NCBI RefSeq assembly: GCF_002102345.1
Contig: NZ_LQPP01000027.1
Span: 186,001 to 250,000, forward strand
DNA: 64,000 nt
Direction of reading: 5' to 3'
DNA from: Mycolicibacterium peregrinum
GTDB taxonomy: Bacteria; Actinomycetota; Actinomycetes; Mycobacteriales; Mycobacteriaceae
In this document: piece by piece, positions 44,144 through 52,859 of the stretch
Layout: each line of letters starts with the position of its first letter
How positions within the stretch are numbered: position 1 is the first letter of the stretch
Notes under the pieces: generated by a model
Databases searched by the model: none
Seen by the model: only the letters and a program-made list of their open reading frames with translations
What the model was told of the DNA's origin: nothing
Program-made: the position numbers and the translations under genes

Positions 44144-44926
44144 TCACGGTCGTCGTGGGCTCGACTGTGTCCAGGTGCGTACCATCGTCGGGTCGACGAT
44201 GCCGTCTACGCCGGGGTACTGCTGGGCACTGACCAGATGCGCCGCGGCAAGATCGCGGGCCCGTTGTGCGTCGCCCACGTCGATCGCGTCGATCACCTGC
44301 CGGTGATCTTCCAAAACCGCTCTGCGTTCCTCGACCGGCACGGTCGAGTGATCCGTCACCTGGGCCGACCAGTTTTGCTCGTGGGCGGACCACAATGCCT
44401 CCAGCGCACCGGCGAGGATGATCATCGTCTCGTTGCCGCAGTGGCGCACCAGCGCCTCGTGATACCGCCGGCTCGCCGACGTGGCCTGTAGCAGATCAGA
44501 TACGGACCGGACCGATTCTTCGTGCAGCTCACGGAGAATGGGGACGACGGTGCGTTTGCGGTCAGCGCGTTGGGCGCAGAGTGCGGCGCAGGCCGGCTCG
44601 ACCTGCAACAGCGCGGTACCCACGTCGGCGAGTCCGACCTGTCCGGCGCCCAGCACCAGCCCCATGGTGTAGGCGAGGTTTGCGGAATCGGGTCGGTGAA
44701 CCACTGCGCCGCCGAGCTTGCCGCGTCGTACCGTCAGCAGCCCCTCGGCCTCGAGAATGCGCATCGCCTCGCGCAGGGACGGCTTGCTGATCGGGTACTC
44801 GACAAGAAGTTCATCTTCCTTGGGCAGGATGCTGCCGTCGGGTAGTTCGCCGGTGAGGATCTGGCGCCGTAACTGGTCGGCGACCTGTTCGGCGAGTCGC
44901 TGGAACCGCACGTTTGGCTGCGCCAC
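44144..44926 (-). CDS. GntR-family regulator, FadR/FCD subfamily
   Basis: 260 residues from GTG 44926. The N-terminal winged helix has LPKEDELLVEYPISKPSLREAMRILEAEGLLTVRRG. The C-terminal FCD helical domain has its metal-binding His in SRRYHEALVRHCGN and later RQVIDAI. It sits 57 nt upstream of the acyl-CoA ligase in the same direction and is divergent from the MBL-fold gene, so it probably controls both. The candidate site CAAATGATTTG (44983-44993) lies in the divergent gap. Confidence 0.87.
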   Translation of the reverse strand: MAQPNVRFQRLAEQVADQLRRQILTGELPDGSILPKEDELLVEYPISKPSLREAMRILEAEGLLTVRRGKLGGAVVHRPDSANLAYTMGLVLGAGQVGLADVGTALLQVEPACAALCAQRADRKRTVVPILRELHEESVRSVSDLLQATSASRRYHEALVRHCGNETMIILAGALEALWSAHEQNWSAQVTDHSTVPVEERRAVLEDHRQVIDAIDVGDAQRARDLAAAHLVSAQQYPGVDGIVDPTMVRTWTQSSPRRP

Positions 44927-44982
44927 GCATTCGAGTGTGCCAGACGGCCAGCCGTTCAGGGTGTCACGCCGAGCCTTGTATC

Positions 44983-44993
44983 CAAATGATTTG
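44983..44993. promoter_or_regulatory. Candidate GntR operator ahead of the MBL-fold gene
   Basis: CAAAT-G-ATTTG is a perfect 5-bp-arm palindrome between the GntR gene and the MBL-fold gene. A related CAAATCATATG lies at 44090-44100, just ahead of the acyl-CoA ligase start. The two places are where the regulator would be expected to bind. Confidence 0.4.
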
Positions 44994-45009
44994 TCTCATA
45001 CGGTGAGCC

Positions 45010-45843
45010 ATGCAGAAGTGGACCATCGGCACGCTGACAGTTCATTCCGTCCTGGAGACGATGGTGCCGACCCGGCCCGACCGGGTGTTTCGCGGGCTGC
45101 CGTCGGAACTTCCGCACTGGTTGTATCCCCACTACGTCGATGACGCCGGCAATCTGCTGGTGGCCATCCAGTCGTTCTTCATCGAATCCGGCGAGGATCT
45201 CGTCGTGGTCGACTGCTGCTTCGGCGAAGGACACGACCTGCCGTACCAAATCCCCATGGACCCCGACCAGTACCGACAGTCGCTGGCGGCAGCCGGATTC
45301 ACCCCCGAGGACGTGACCACCGTCGTCTGCACCCATCTGCACCTCGACCATGCCGGACGGCACACGACCCGGCACGACGGCACCTGGATCCCCACCTATC
45401 CGAATGCGACGTACCTCCTCACCGCTGACGAGTACACGTCGTGGCGCCATTCCTCGGCGCCGAACCGCGCGGCCGACGAGACCGTAGAACCGCTTGTCGC
45501 ACACGATGTTCTGCGGCTCACCGAGATGGACCACGCGATCACCGACGAGATCCGGCTGATCGCGACGCCCGGTCACACTCCGGGGCACACCGCGGTGCGG
45601 CTCGAGTCCGGCGGCGAGGTGGCGGTGATCAGTGGGGATGTCATCCACCATCCACTGCAGATCACCCATCCGGACGTACAGGCGCTGCCCGACGACGATC
45701 CGGACGCGGCTGCGGTGACCCGCGCCCGGCTGCTGCAGAGCGTCGCCGCCGAACAGGCCCTGCTGCTCGGCACCCACTTCGCCGCCCCGACCGCGGGCAC
45801 CGTCGTCGCCGACGACGACCAGCTGATGTGGGTGGCGATGTAG
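45010..45843 (+). CDS. MBL-fold metallo-hydrolase (lactonase-like)
   Basis: 277 residues. The di-metal motif THLHLDHAG gives H109, H111, D113 and H114. Further ligands are in ATPGHTPGH and VISGDV, and the last His in LLGTHFAAP. The layout resembles AHL-lactonase-like hydrolases, which open lactones or cleave thioesters. It is divergent from the GntR regulator and faces the catabolic operon, so a lactone or thioester intermediate of that pathway is a reasonable substrate. Confidence 0.87.
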   Translation: MQKWTIGTLTVHSVLETMVPTRPDRVFRGLPSELPHWLYPHYVDDAGNLLVAIQSFFIESGEDLVVVDCCFGEGHDLPYQIPMDPDQYRQSLAAAGFTPEDVTTVVCTHLHLDHAGRHTTRHDGTWIPTYPNATYLLTADEYTSWRHSSAPNRAADETVEPLVAHDVLRLTEMDHAITDEIRLIATPGHTPGHTAVRLESGGEVAVISGDVIHHPLQITHPDVQALPDDDPDAAAVTRARLLQSVAAEQALLLGTHFAAPTAGTVVADDDQLMWVAM

Positions 45844-45852
45844 CGGCGCGTC

Positions 45853-46341
45853 CTAGTTCGCGGTGTGGACGATGAGAATGTCGATCTTTACTCGACGGGC
45901 GATGGTCGCGGGCACCGAGCCCAACAGGCGCCCGGCGACCGAGTCCAGCCCGATGTCGCCGACGACGATCAGATCCGCATCGACATCTTTGGCGAGTCTC
46001 ACCAGGGCGTCGACCGGCGCACCCTCGACCGCCCGCTCGACGATATCCCCGGCACCGGCGGCCTTCGCCCGGTCGCGCGCCACCTGGAGGATCTCGTAGA
46101 CCGGCGCAGCGCCGTGCATCCGGTAGCCCTCACTCTTGAGGCTGTCCTCCGCACGGGTATCGACGACATGATCGGGCGACGGTGGTCGCGACCAGCCGCC
46201 CTTTTCGGCCACGGGCTGATGAGCGCTCGCGATGATCAGTTTCGCGTTCTCCTGCGCGGCGATCTCAGCGGCGCGATGGACCGCGCGTAGCGACGAGTCG
46301 GAGCCGTCGGTCCCGACAACGATCGTCCGATAGGTGCTCAT
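45853..46341 (-). CDS. Universal stress protein (UspA family)
   Basis: 162 residues, one Usp domain. The ATP-binding motif G-x2-G-x9-G-S is intact in VVGDIGLDSVAGRLLGSVP, and the N-terminal VVGTDGSDSS holds the other nucleotide contact. Such proteins are induced under hypoxia and stress in mycobacteria. It is a single gene, convergent with the MBL-fold gene. Confidence 0.9.
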   Translation of the reverse strand: MSTYRTIVVGTDGSDSSLRAVHRAAEIAAQENAKLIIASAHQPVAEKGGWSRPPSPDHVVDTRAEDSLKSEGYRMHGAAPVYEILQVARDRAKAAGAGDIVERAVEGAPVDALVRLAKDVDADLIVVGDIGLDSVAGRLLGSVPATIARRVKIDILIVHTAN

Positions 46342-46445
46342 GTCGTCTCCGAACTGTCGGCTACCAGGACAGACAGACCTTAATGCACGTCAATCTCAGC
46401 TGGTGGAGATTGGGCTTCGCGCCGCGTGAGATTCAGGCTCCCCTT

Positions 46446-46473
46446 TTGCATTGAGCGAGTTGTATTGAGCGAG
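46446..46473. repeat. Tandem 14-bp repeat downstream of the tRNA gene
   Basis: TTGCATTGAGCGAG (46446-46459) is directly followed by TTGTATTGAGCGAG (46460-46473), 13 of 14 bases identical. It sits about 85 bp beyond the 3' end of tRNA-Arg, in the 216-bp gap before the universal stress protein gene. No function can be assigned. Confidence 0.6.
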
Positions 46474-46557
46474 CACTCGACCGACGTGGAGTTGTCGGAT
46501 GTGCGGGGTACCGTGCGCTCAAGAATGAGAAGCACACGTCAAACGAACGAGAGGTGG

Positions 46558-46630
46558 TACCCCCGACAGGATTCGAACCTGCAACCGACCGGGTAGAAAC
46601 CGGATGCGCTATCCGTTGCGCCACGGGGGC
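46558..46630 (-). tRNA. tRNA-Arg (anticodon UCU)
   Basis: The minus strand folds as a cloverleaf. The acceptor arm is GCCCCCG (46630-46624) and the D stem GCGC/GCGC. The anticodon loop TTTCTAC contains TCT, and the T arm is GCAGG-TTCGAAT-CCTGT. The first acceptor base faces a G as read, so that pair is a mismatch. TCT reads AGA codons, rare in such high-GC genomes. No intron interrupts the gene. Confidence 0.9.
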
Positions 46631-46730
46631 AAGTCGGACCACCACAATTTACACCGCGTGGGTGCCGGTACCGCAACGGATATGCACCACGTGGGCTGCT
46701 CGAACCGCAACCGATGAAACGAGCAAGTCA

Positions 46731-47186
46731 GTGGGTCGACATCACACCAAAGACAAAGGTGATCTCGGCGTAGCCAAAGCGCATGCCGACCTGGTTGGCA
46801 AGGGTTTTTACGTGCTGTTCCCTGCGACCGAACATGCGCCGTTCGACCTTGTGGCGTACGCGGCGGGGACCTTCCACCGCATTCAGGTGAAGTACCGGTC
46901 GGCACGAGCGGGAGCGGTCAGACTGAACTTTCGGTCCACGTGGGCCGATCGCCGTGGCGCGCACAGCACGCCCATCGACAAGGACGCGATCGACGTCATC
47001 CGCATCTACTGCCCGGACACCGACGAGTGCTACTACATCCGGCCCACCGATCACGGCGTTTCCGTCAATCTCCGGATCGCGCCGACCAAGAACGGTCAGC
47101 AGAAACGGATTTTGACGGCCGCCTCATTTCGCGACCTGCCGGACAAACACCTCCCGCCGATCGGCGAAACCCGTACTTCGGCGTGA
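46731..47186 (+). CDS. PD-(D/E)XK homing-endonuclease-like protein (group I intron endonuclease family)
   Basis: 151 residues from GTG 46731; the open frame upstream runs into the tRNA gene and is ignored. The N-terminal fold HTKDKGDLGVAKAHADLVGKG and the line APFDLVAY...FHRIQVKY match the PDDEXK_5 family of intron endonucleases such as I-Ssp6803I of cyanobacterial tRNA introns. D39, Q52 and K54 have the spacing of its catalytic D, Q and K. The first acidic position is D11 instead of E. No group I intron surrounds it. It is transcribed away from tRNA-Arg, whose 5' end is 100 bp away. It may be a domesticated or relict nuclease. Confidence 0.7.
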   Translation: MGRHHTKDKGDLGVAKAHADLVGKGFYVLFPATEHAPFDLVAYAAGTFHRIQVKYRSARAGAVRLNFRSTWADRRGAHSTPIDKDAIDVIRIYCPDTDECYYIRPTDHGVSVNLRIAPTKNGQQKRILTAASFRDLPDKHLPPIGETRTSA

Positions 47187-47295
47187 AGGAGAGACGACGC
47201 GCGACCGACGCCCGGCAAAGCGGACCCCCGGGGCCGGTGGCGGACTAGCGTGGACGCTGCACTGGCGGCCATGGGGAGGGGAGAGGGACCACGCG

Positions 47296-48765
47296 ATGAG
47301 CGACGTGCCGGAGTTGGACGCGGCGGGACTACCCGAAGAACTGAGCGCAGTCGATCAGCTGTTGCATCGGGGAGAGGCAAACCCGCGCACCCGGTCCGGG
47401 ATCCTCGGCGTCGAGATCCTCGACACCACACCGGAATGGGACCGTTTCCGGGCCCGTCTGGATCACGCGTCGCGCAAGGTTCTGCGGCTGCGCCAGAAGG
47501 TCGTCATGCCCACCCTGCCGACGGCCGCTCCGCGTTGGGTCGTCGACCCTGACTTCAATCTCGACTACCACGTGCGACGGGTGCGGGTCCCTGCGCCCGG
47601 TACGTTGCGCGACGTGTTCGATCTGGCCGAGGTCGCGCTTCAGTCGCCGATGGACATCAACCGGCCCTTGTGGAACGCCACCTTGGTCGAAGGGCTGGCC
47701 GATGGCCGGGCGGCGACCATTCTCCATCTGAGCCACGCGGTGTCCGACGGTGTCGGGATGGTCGAGATGTTCGCCAACATCTACGACCTCGAGCGTGATC
47801 CCGAACCGGCCGCCGCTGCACCGTTGCCCATCCCGCAGGACCTGTCGCCCAACGACCTGATGCGGGAGGGCATCAACCGGCTCCCCGGATCAATCGCGGG
47901 CGGTGTGCTCGGTGCGCTCGGACAGGCGGCCCGGACGGTGACCAAGGTGGTGCGCGACCCGGTGTCGGTGGTCAGCGGGGTGGTCGACTACGCGATGTCC
48001 GGTGCCCGGGTGATGGGTCCGGCTGCGCATCCGTCGCCGCTGCTGCGCCGCCGAAGCCTGTCGTCGCGCACGGAGGCGATCGACATTCCGTTTTCCGACC
48101 TGCACCGGGCAGCCAAGGCCGCCGGCGGTTCGATCAACGATGCCTACCTGGCCGGGCTGTGCGGCGCGCTGCGGCTCTACCACGACGCCAAAGGCATCTC
48201 GATCGAGACGCTGCCCATGGCCGTGCCGGTCAACCTGCGCTCGCAGGACGACCCGGCCGGCGGCAACCGCTTCGCTGGGATCAACCTCGCCGCGCCCGTC
48301 GGAATCGTCGACCCGGAGACCCGGATCAAGGCCGTCCGGTCGCAGATGACGAGCAAGCGCGAGGAGCGCGCCATCGACGTGGTCGGTTCGATCGCGCCCG
48401 TGCTGAGCCTGCTGCCCGATGCCGTGCTGGAGACGGTGGCCGGTTCGGTGGTGAACTCCGACGTGCAGGCCAGCAATGTCCCGGTCTGGCCGGGGGACAC
48501 CTTCATCGCCGGGGCAAAGATATTGCGCCACTATGGAATAGGTCCGTTGCCCGGCGTCGCGATGATGGTGGTGTTGATCTCGAGATCGGGATACATCACG
48601 GTCACCGCCCGCTACGACCGCGCCGCCATCACCGACGATCAGCTGTTCGCCCGGTGCCTGCTCGCGGGATTCGACGAGGTGCTGGCGCTCGGTGGCGACG
48701 GCCGCGCGGAGCCGGCCTCGTTCAGCGATGACACTTCGGCGACGAACGGGAGTGCTGCACAGTGA
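47296..48765 (+). CDS. Wax ester synthase/diacylglycerol acyltransferase (WS/DGAT) family protein
   Basis: 489 residues from ATG 47296 behind a strong GGGAGGGGAGAGGG stretch. The active-site motif reads SHAVSDG (146-152): the catalytic second His and the DG are kept, but the usual first His is Ser. The C-terminal domain has NDAYLAGLCGALRLYH, VPVNLRSQDD and SNVPVWPG. It corresponds to Rv2484c of M. tuberculosis. It acylates an alcohol or diacylglycerol with acyl-CoA. First gene of a GTGA-coupled set with plsC and plsB2. Confidence 0.88.
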   Translation: MSDVPELDAAGLPEELSAVDQLLHRGEANPRTRSGILGVEILDTTPEWDRFRARLDHASRKVLRLRQKVVMPTLPTAAPRWVVDPDFNLDYHVRRVRVPAPGTLRDVFDLAEVALQSPMDINRPLWNATLVEGLADGRAATILHLSHAVSDGVGMVEMFANIYDLERDPEPAAAAPLPIPQDLSPNDLMREGINRLPGSIAGGVLGALGQAARTVTKVVRDPVSVVSGVVDYAMSGARVMGPAAHPSPLLRRRSLSSRTEAIDIPFSDLHRAAKAAGGSINDAYLAGLCGALRLYHDAKGISIETLPMAVPVNLRSQDDPAGGNRFAGINLAAPVGIVDPETRIKAVRSQMTSKREERAIDVVGSIAPVLSLLPDAVLETVAGSVVNSDVQASNVPVWPGDTFIAGAKILRHYGIGPLPGVAMMVVLISRSGYITVTARYDRAAITDDQLFARCLLAGFDEVLALGGDGRAEPASFSDDTSATNGSAAQ

Positions 48766-50423
48766 CTTCGAAAGATCCGTCCCCGAAACCCCGCGGAACC
48801 AGGCAGATGCGGCTGCCCGGCACCCTGGCCGAGATCGAGGGTAGCCCCGAGGGTCCGGAGATCGGCGCGTTCTTCGACCTGGACGGAACCCTGGTGGCCG
48901 GCTTCACCGGAGTGATCATGACCCGGGACCGGTTGCGTCGCGGTCAGATGGGTGTCGGCGAGTTCATCGGGATGGTGCAGGCCGGGCTCAACCACCAGCT
49001 GGGGCGATCGGAGTTCGAGGACCTGATCGGTAAGGGCGCCCGAATGCTACGAGGCAACTCGCTCAGCGATCTCGACGAACTCGGCGAGCGGTTGTTCGTC
49101 CAGCATGTGCAGGGCCGCATGTACCCGGAGATGCGGGCGATGGTGCGCGCGCACATGGCCCGTGGCCACACCGTGGTGCTGAGTTCCTCGGCGCTGACGG
49201 TTCAAGTGGAGCCGGTGGCCCGCTTTCTCGGCATCGACAACGTGCTGTGCAACAAGTTCGAGACCGACGAGGACGGCCTGATCACCGGCGAAGTCGAGAG
49301 ACCGGTCATCTGGGGCGCCGGCAAAGCCCGTGCGGTGCAGAACTTCTCGTCCGCCAACGGGGTGGACCTGGCCAAGAGTTACTTCTACGCCGACGGCGAC
49401 GAGGACGTCGCCCTGATGTATCTGGTGGGCCATCCGCGGCCGACGAATCCGGCAGGCAAGCTTGCCGCCGTCGCCGCCAAGCGCGGCTGGCCGGTGCTGA
49501 AATTCAGTAGCCGCAGCGGCAGCAGCCCGGTCTCGCAACTGCGTACGCTCGCCAGCCTGGCCACCATCCCGACCGTCGCCGCCGGCGCGATCGGGCTCGG
49601 GTTGCTGACCCGCAACAAGCGCGCCGGGGTCAACTTCTTCACCTCGAACTGGAGCAAGCTGCTCATGCTCACCACGGGCATCGAGCTCAACGTCCTCGGC
49701 GAGGAGAACCTCACCGCGCAACGCCCCGCGGTCTTCATCTTCAACCACCGCAATCAGGCCGACCCGATGATCGCGGGCCGGCTGGTCGGGGTGGACTTCA
49801 CCGGCGTCGGGAAGAAGGAGCTTGAGCGTAACCCGCTGATGGGTCCACTCGGGAAGGTCATGGACGCGGCATTCATCGACCGCGACGACCCCGAGAAGGC
49901 CGTCGAAAGCCTGCACCGCGTGGAAGAGCTTGCCCGCAAGGGTCTCTCGATCCTGATCGCCCCCGAGGGCACCCGGCTGGACACCACCGAGGTGGGACCG
50001 TTCAAGAAGGGGCCGTTCCGCATCGCCATGGCCGCGGGTGTGCCGATCGTGCCGATCGTGATCCGCAACGCCGAGGTGATCGCGGCCCGCGATTCCAGCA
50101 CGTTCAACCCGGGCAAGGTGGACATCGCGGTGTATCCGCCGATCTCGGTGGACGACTGGACCGTCGAGAACATCTCCGACCGCATCGCCGAGGTCCGCCA
50201 GATCTATCTCGACACCCTGAGATCCTGGCCGGAGGACGAGTTGCCGACCTTCGACATCTACACCCGCTCGCCGGTGGAGAAGGCCGCTCCGCGCCGGGCG
50301 GCCAAGAAGGCACCCGCCAAGAAGGCATCCGCGAAGAGAACCCCGTCGAAAAAGGCTGCCCCCGAATCTGATACCTCGCCCTCCGGCTCGTCCTCGCAGT
50401 CGACTCCCAAGGGCCGACCGTGA
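48762..50423 (+). CDS. plsC: HAD-like hydrolase fused to 1-acylglycerol-3-phosphate acyltransferase (PlsC)
   Basis: 553 residues from GTG 48762. The N-terminal HAD domain (about 30-250) has the nucleophile motif FFDLDGT (D39, D41) and a late DGDEDVALM. The C-terminal acyltransferase domain has NHRNQAD (H329, D334) and PEGTRL. The tail, from about 505, is Lys/Ala/Pro-rich with [13 protein letters not shown] repeats, similar to mycobacterial histone-like tails. Equivalent to Rv2483c. It makes phosphatidic acid from lysophosphatidic acid; the phosphatase half may turn it on to diacylglycerol or act on phosphoserine-type substrates. Confidence 0.9.
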   Translation: MTSKDPSPKPRGTRQMRLPGTLAEIEGSPEGPEIGAFFDLDGTLVAGFTGVIMTRDRLRRGQMGVGEFIGMVQAGLNHQLGRSEFEDLIGKGARMLRGNSLSDLDELGERLFVQHVQGRMYPEMRAMVRAHMARGHTVVLSSSALTVQVEPVARFLGIDNVLCNKFETDEDGLITGEVERPVIWGAGKARAVQNFSSANGVDLAKSYFYADGDEDVALMYLVGHPRPTNPAGKLAAVAAKRGWPVLKFSSRSGSSPVSQLRTLASLATIPTVAAGAIGLGLLTRNKRAGVNFFTSNWSKLLMLTTGIELNVLGEENLTAQRPAVFIFNHRNQADPMIAGRLVGVDFTGVGKKELERNPLMGPLGKVMDAAFIDRDDPEKAVESLHRVEELARKGLSILIAPEGTRLDTTEVGPFKKGPFRIAMAAGVPIVPIVIRNAEVIAARDSSTFNPGKVDIAVYPPISVDDWTVENISDRIAEVRQIYLDTLRSWPEDELPTFDIYTRSPVEKAAPRRAAKKAPAKKASAKRTPSKKAAPESDTSPSGSSSQSTPKGRP

Positions 50424-52795
50424 CCACGGGTATCGACGATTACCCCAGCTTCAGTACCACCGACGACGCGCTGGTGCTCGCATCGGCCTCGTCACCGGCC
50501 GAGCTCGAACTGCTCAACGACTGGCTCAAGACGCAGCGGCGTGAACATCCCGACACGACCGTCGAGGTACTGCAGCTGCCGGCCACCGACGAACCCGCCC
50601 CCGGGGCGGTGGCCCGGTTGGTCGAGGAACTGGAATCGGACGAGGACCGGCTGGTCGTTCCGGTCCGGGTGTTCTGGGTACCCGGCGGGTTACCCACCCG
50701 GTTGAAAGTGGTGGGGTTGATCTCCGGCCGCGACACCTACCGGCCGCCGGAGATCCTGCAGCGGCGCATCCTGCGCAAGGACCCCTCGCGCGCCCGTATC
50801 GTCGCCGGTGAACCGGCCAAGGTATCGGAACTGCGCAAGCAGTGGAGTGAGACCACGATCGCGGAAAACCCAAGGGAATTCGCCCGATTCGTCCTTCGGC
50901 GGGCGGTACTGGCGATCGATCGGGTGGAGCTTCGGCTGCTGGGCCCCGAGTACAAGTCGCCGCGGCTGGTCAAACCGGAGATGCTCGACTCGGCACGATT
51001 CCGCCAAGGCCTGGAGCAGATTCCGGGGGCGACGGTGGAGAAGGCCGGGGAGATGCTCGACGAGCTCTCCACGGGGTGGAGCCGGTTCTCGGTGGACCTG
51101 ATCCCGACGATGGGCCGGGCCATCTTCAGTCGTGGCTTCGATCCGCGTATCGACTACGACCGCTCCGAGATCGAGTCGATGCGCCATGCCCTGGAACAGC
51201 ATCCGGCGGTGTTGCTGTTCTCCCACCGGTCGTATCTCGACGGGGTCATCGTCCCGGTGGCCATGCAGGAGAACCGACTTCCCCCGGTGTACACGTTCGC
51301 CGGGATAAACCTCTCGTTCGGCCTGATGGGTCCGTTGTTCCGGCATTCCGGTGTCATCTTCCTGCGTCGCAAGCTCGACGACCCGCTGTACAAGTATGTG
51401 CTGCGGCAGTACGTCGGCTACATCGTGGAGAAGCGGTTCAACCTGAACTGGTCCATCGAGGGCACCCGGTCCCGGACCGGAAAGATGTTGCCGCCCAAGC
51501 TCGGGCTGCTCGCCTACGTCGCCAACGCCTATCTCGACGGCCGCAGCGAGGACATCTTGCTGCAGCCGGTGTCGATCAGCTTCGACCAGCTGCACGAGAC
51601 CGCCGAGTACGCGGCGTACGCCCGGGGTGGCGAGAAGACCCCGGAGGGTCTGAGCTGGCTGTACAACTTCATCAAGGCGCAGGGCGAACGCAACTACGGC
51701 AAGATCTATGTCCGCTTCCCCGAAGCGGTTTCGATGCGCGAACACCTCGGTGAGCCCAATGGTGAGATGGCCCACGACGAGGCAGCCAAACGTCTGGCGA
51801 TGCAGAAGATGGCCTTCGAGGTGGCCTGGCGGATCCTGCGTGTCACCCCGGTCAACGCGACCAACCTGGTCTCGGCGTTGCTGCTGGGCGCCCGTGGCGT
51901 CGCCCTGACCCTCGATCAACTGCACCACACGCTGCAGGACTCGCTGGACTACCTGGAGCGTAAGAACACCCCGATGACCAACAGTGCGCTGCGGCTACGG
52001 ACCGCCGAGGGCGTGCGTTCGGCCGTCGATGCGCTCTCCGGCGGGCACCCGGTGACGCTGGTGGACAGCGGGCGCGAGCCGGTGTGGCGGATCGCCCCCG
52101 AGGACGAACTGGAGGCGGCGTTCTACCGCAACTCCCTGATCCACGCCTTCCAGGAGACCTCGATCGTGGAGCTGGCCCTGGCGTATTCCGCCCGCGCGGC
52201 GACCGATCCGCTACAGGCGTTCTGGGACCAGGTGATGCGGCTGCGTGACCTGCTCAAGTTCGACTTCTACTTCGCTGATTCGGCGGCCTTCCGCGACAAC
52301 GTCGCCGAGGAGCTGTCGTGGTACGACCGCACGCCCGAAGGGCAGGCGGCCGGCGGCTGGGAAGCGAAGGTCTCCGCCGGGGGTGACGAGATCTATCAGA
52401 TGTTGCGCAGCAAGCGGCCGCTGTTGGTGGGCGCGATGCTGCGTCCGTTCTTCGAGGCCTACGGGATCGTCGCCGACGTGCTGCGCGACGCACCGGCCGA
52501 GATCGGTGAGCGGGATCTGACCAAGCGCGCACTGGGCGTGGGGCGGCAGTACGTCGCCCAGGGCCGGGTGGGCAGCAACGAGTCCGTGTCGGCGTTGCTG
52601 TTCGCCACGGCGCGGCAGGTGGCAGCCGATCAGAACCTGCTGGTCAGCGGTCCGGATCTGCAAGAGCGCCGCAACGCTTTCCGCGATGAACTGCGGGGGA
52701 TCGTCGCCGATATGGACAAGGTCGACGAGATCGCACGCGAGCAGTTCTACTACCGGGACAAGCAGCGCCGGGCCGAGTCGGACCCGTCGGACTAG
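50420..52795 (+). CDS. plsB2: Glycerol-3-phosphate 1-O-acyltransferase PlsB
   Basis: 791 residues, the long membrane-associated PlsB form. The acyltransferase block I is FSHRSYLDG (H269, D274), with IFLRRK (block II) and [11 protein letters not shown] (block III) after it. It acylates glycerol-3-phosphate, giving the substrate for PlsC encoded just before it. GTG start overlaps the plsC stop by 4 nt. Equivalent to Rv2482c. Confidence 0.93.
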   Translation: MTTGIDDYPSFSTTDDALVLASASSPAELELLNDWLKTQRREHPDTTVEVLQLPATDEPAPGAVARLVEELESDEDRLVVPVRVFWVPGGLPTRLKVVGLISGRDTYRPPEILQRRILRKDPSRARIVAGEPAKVSELRKQWSETTIAENPREFARFVLRRAVLAIDRVELRLLGPEYKSPRLVKPEMLDSARFRQGLEQIPGATVEKAGEMLDELSTGWSRFSVDLIPTMGRAIFSRGFDPRIDYDRSEIESMRHALEQHPAVLLFSHRSYLDGVIVPVAMQENRLPPVYTFAGINLSFGLMGPLFRHSGVIFLRRKLDDPLYKYVLRQYVGYIVEKRFNLNWSIEGTRSRTGKMLPPKLGLLAYVANAYLDGRSEDILLQPVSISFDQLHETAEYAAYARGGEKTPEGLSWLYNFIKAQGERNYGKIYVRFPEAVSMREHLGEPNGEMAHDEAAKRLAMQKMAFEVAWRILRVTPVNATNLVSALLLGARGVALTLDQLHHTLQDSLDYLERKNTPMTNSALRLRTAEGVRSAVDALSGGHPVTLVDSGREPVWRIAPEDELEAAFYRNSLIHAFQETSIVELALAYSARAATDPLQAFWDQVMRLRDLLKFDFYFADSAAFRDNVAEELSWYDRTPEGQAAGGWEAKVSAGGDEIYQMLRSKRPLLVGAMLRPFFEAYGIVADVLRDAPAEIGERDLTKRALGVGRQYVAQGRVGSNESVSALLFATARQVAADQNLLVSGPDLQERRNAFRDELRGIVADMDKVDEIAREQFYYRDKQRRAESDPSD

Positions 52796-52859
52796 CCGTC
52801 GGACTCACCTTTCGTCTGGCGGCCGGGGCGTGGTGGCGCCCACGCCATACCCTTGGACC

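Noticed and set aside
46554..46730. Upstream extension of the PD-(D/E)XK gene
   Set aside because: The frame would start inside the tRNA-Arg gene. GTG 46731 gives the expected family N-terminus.
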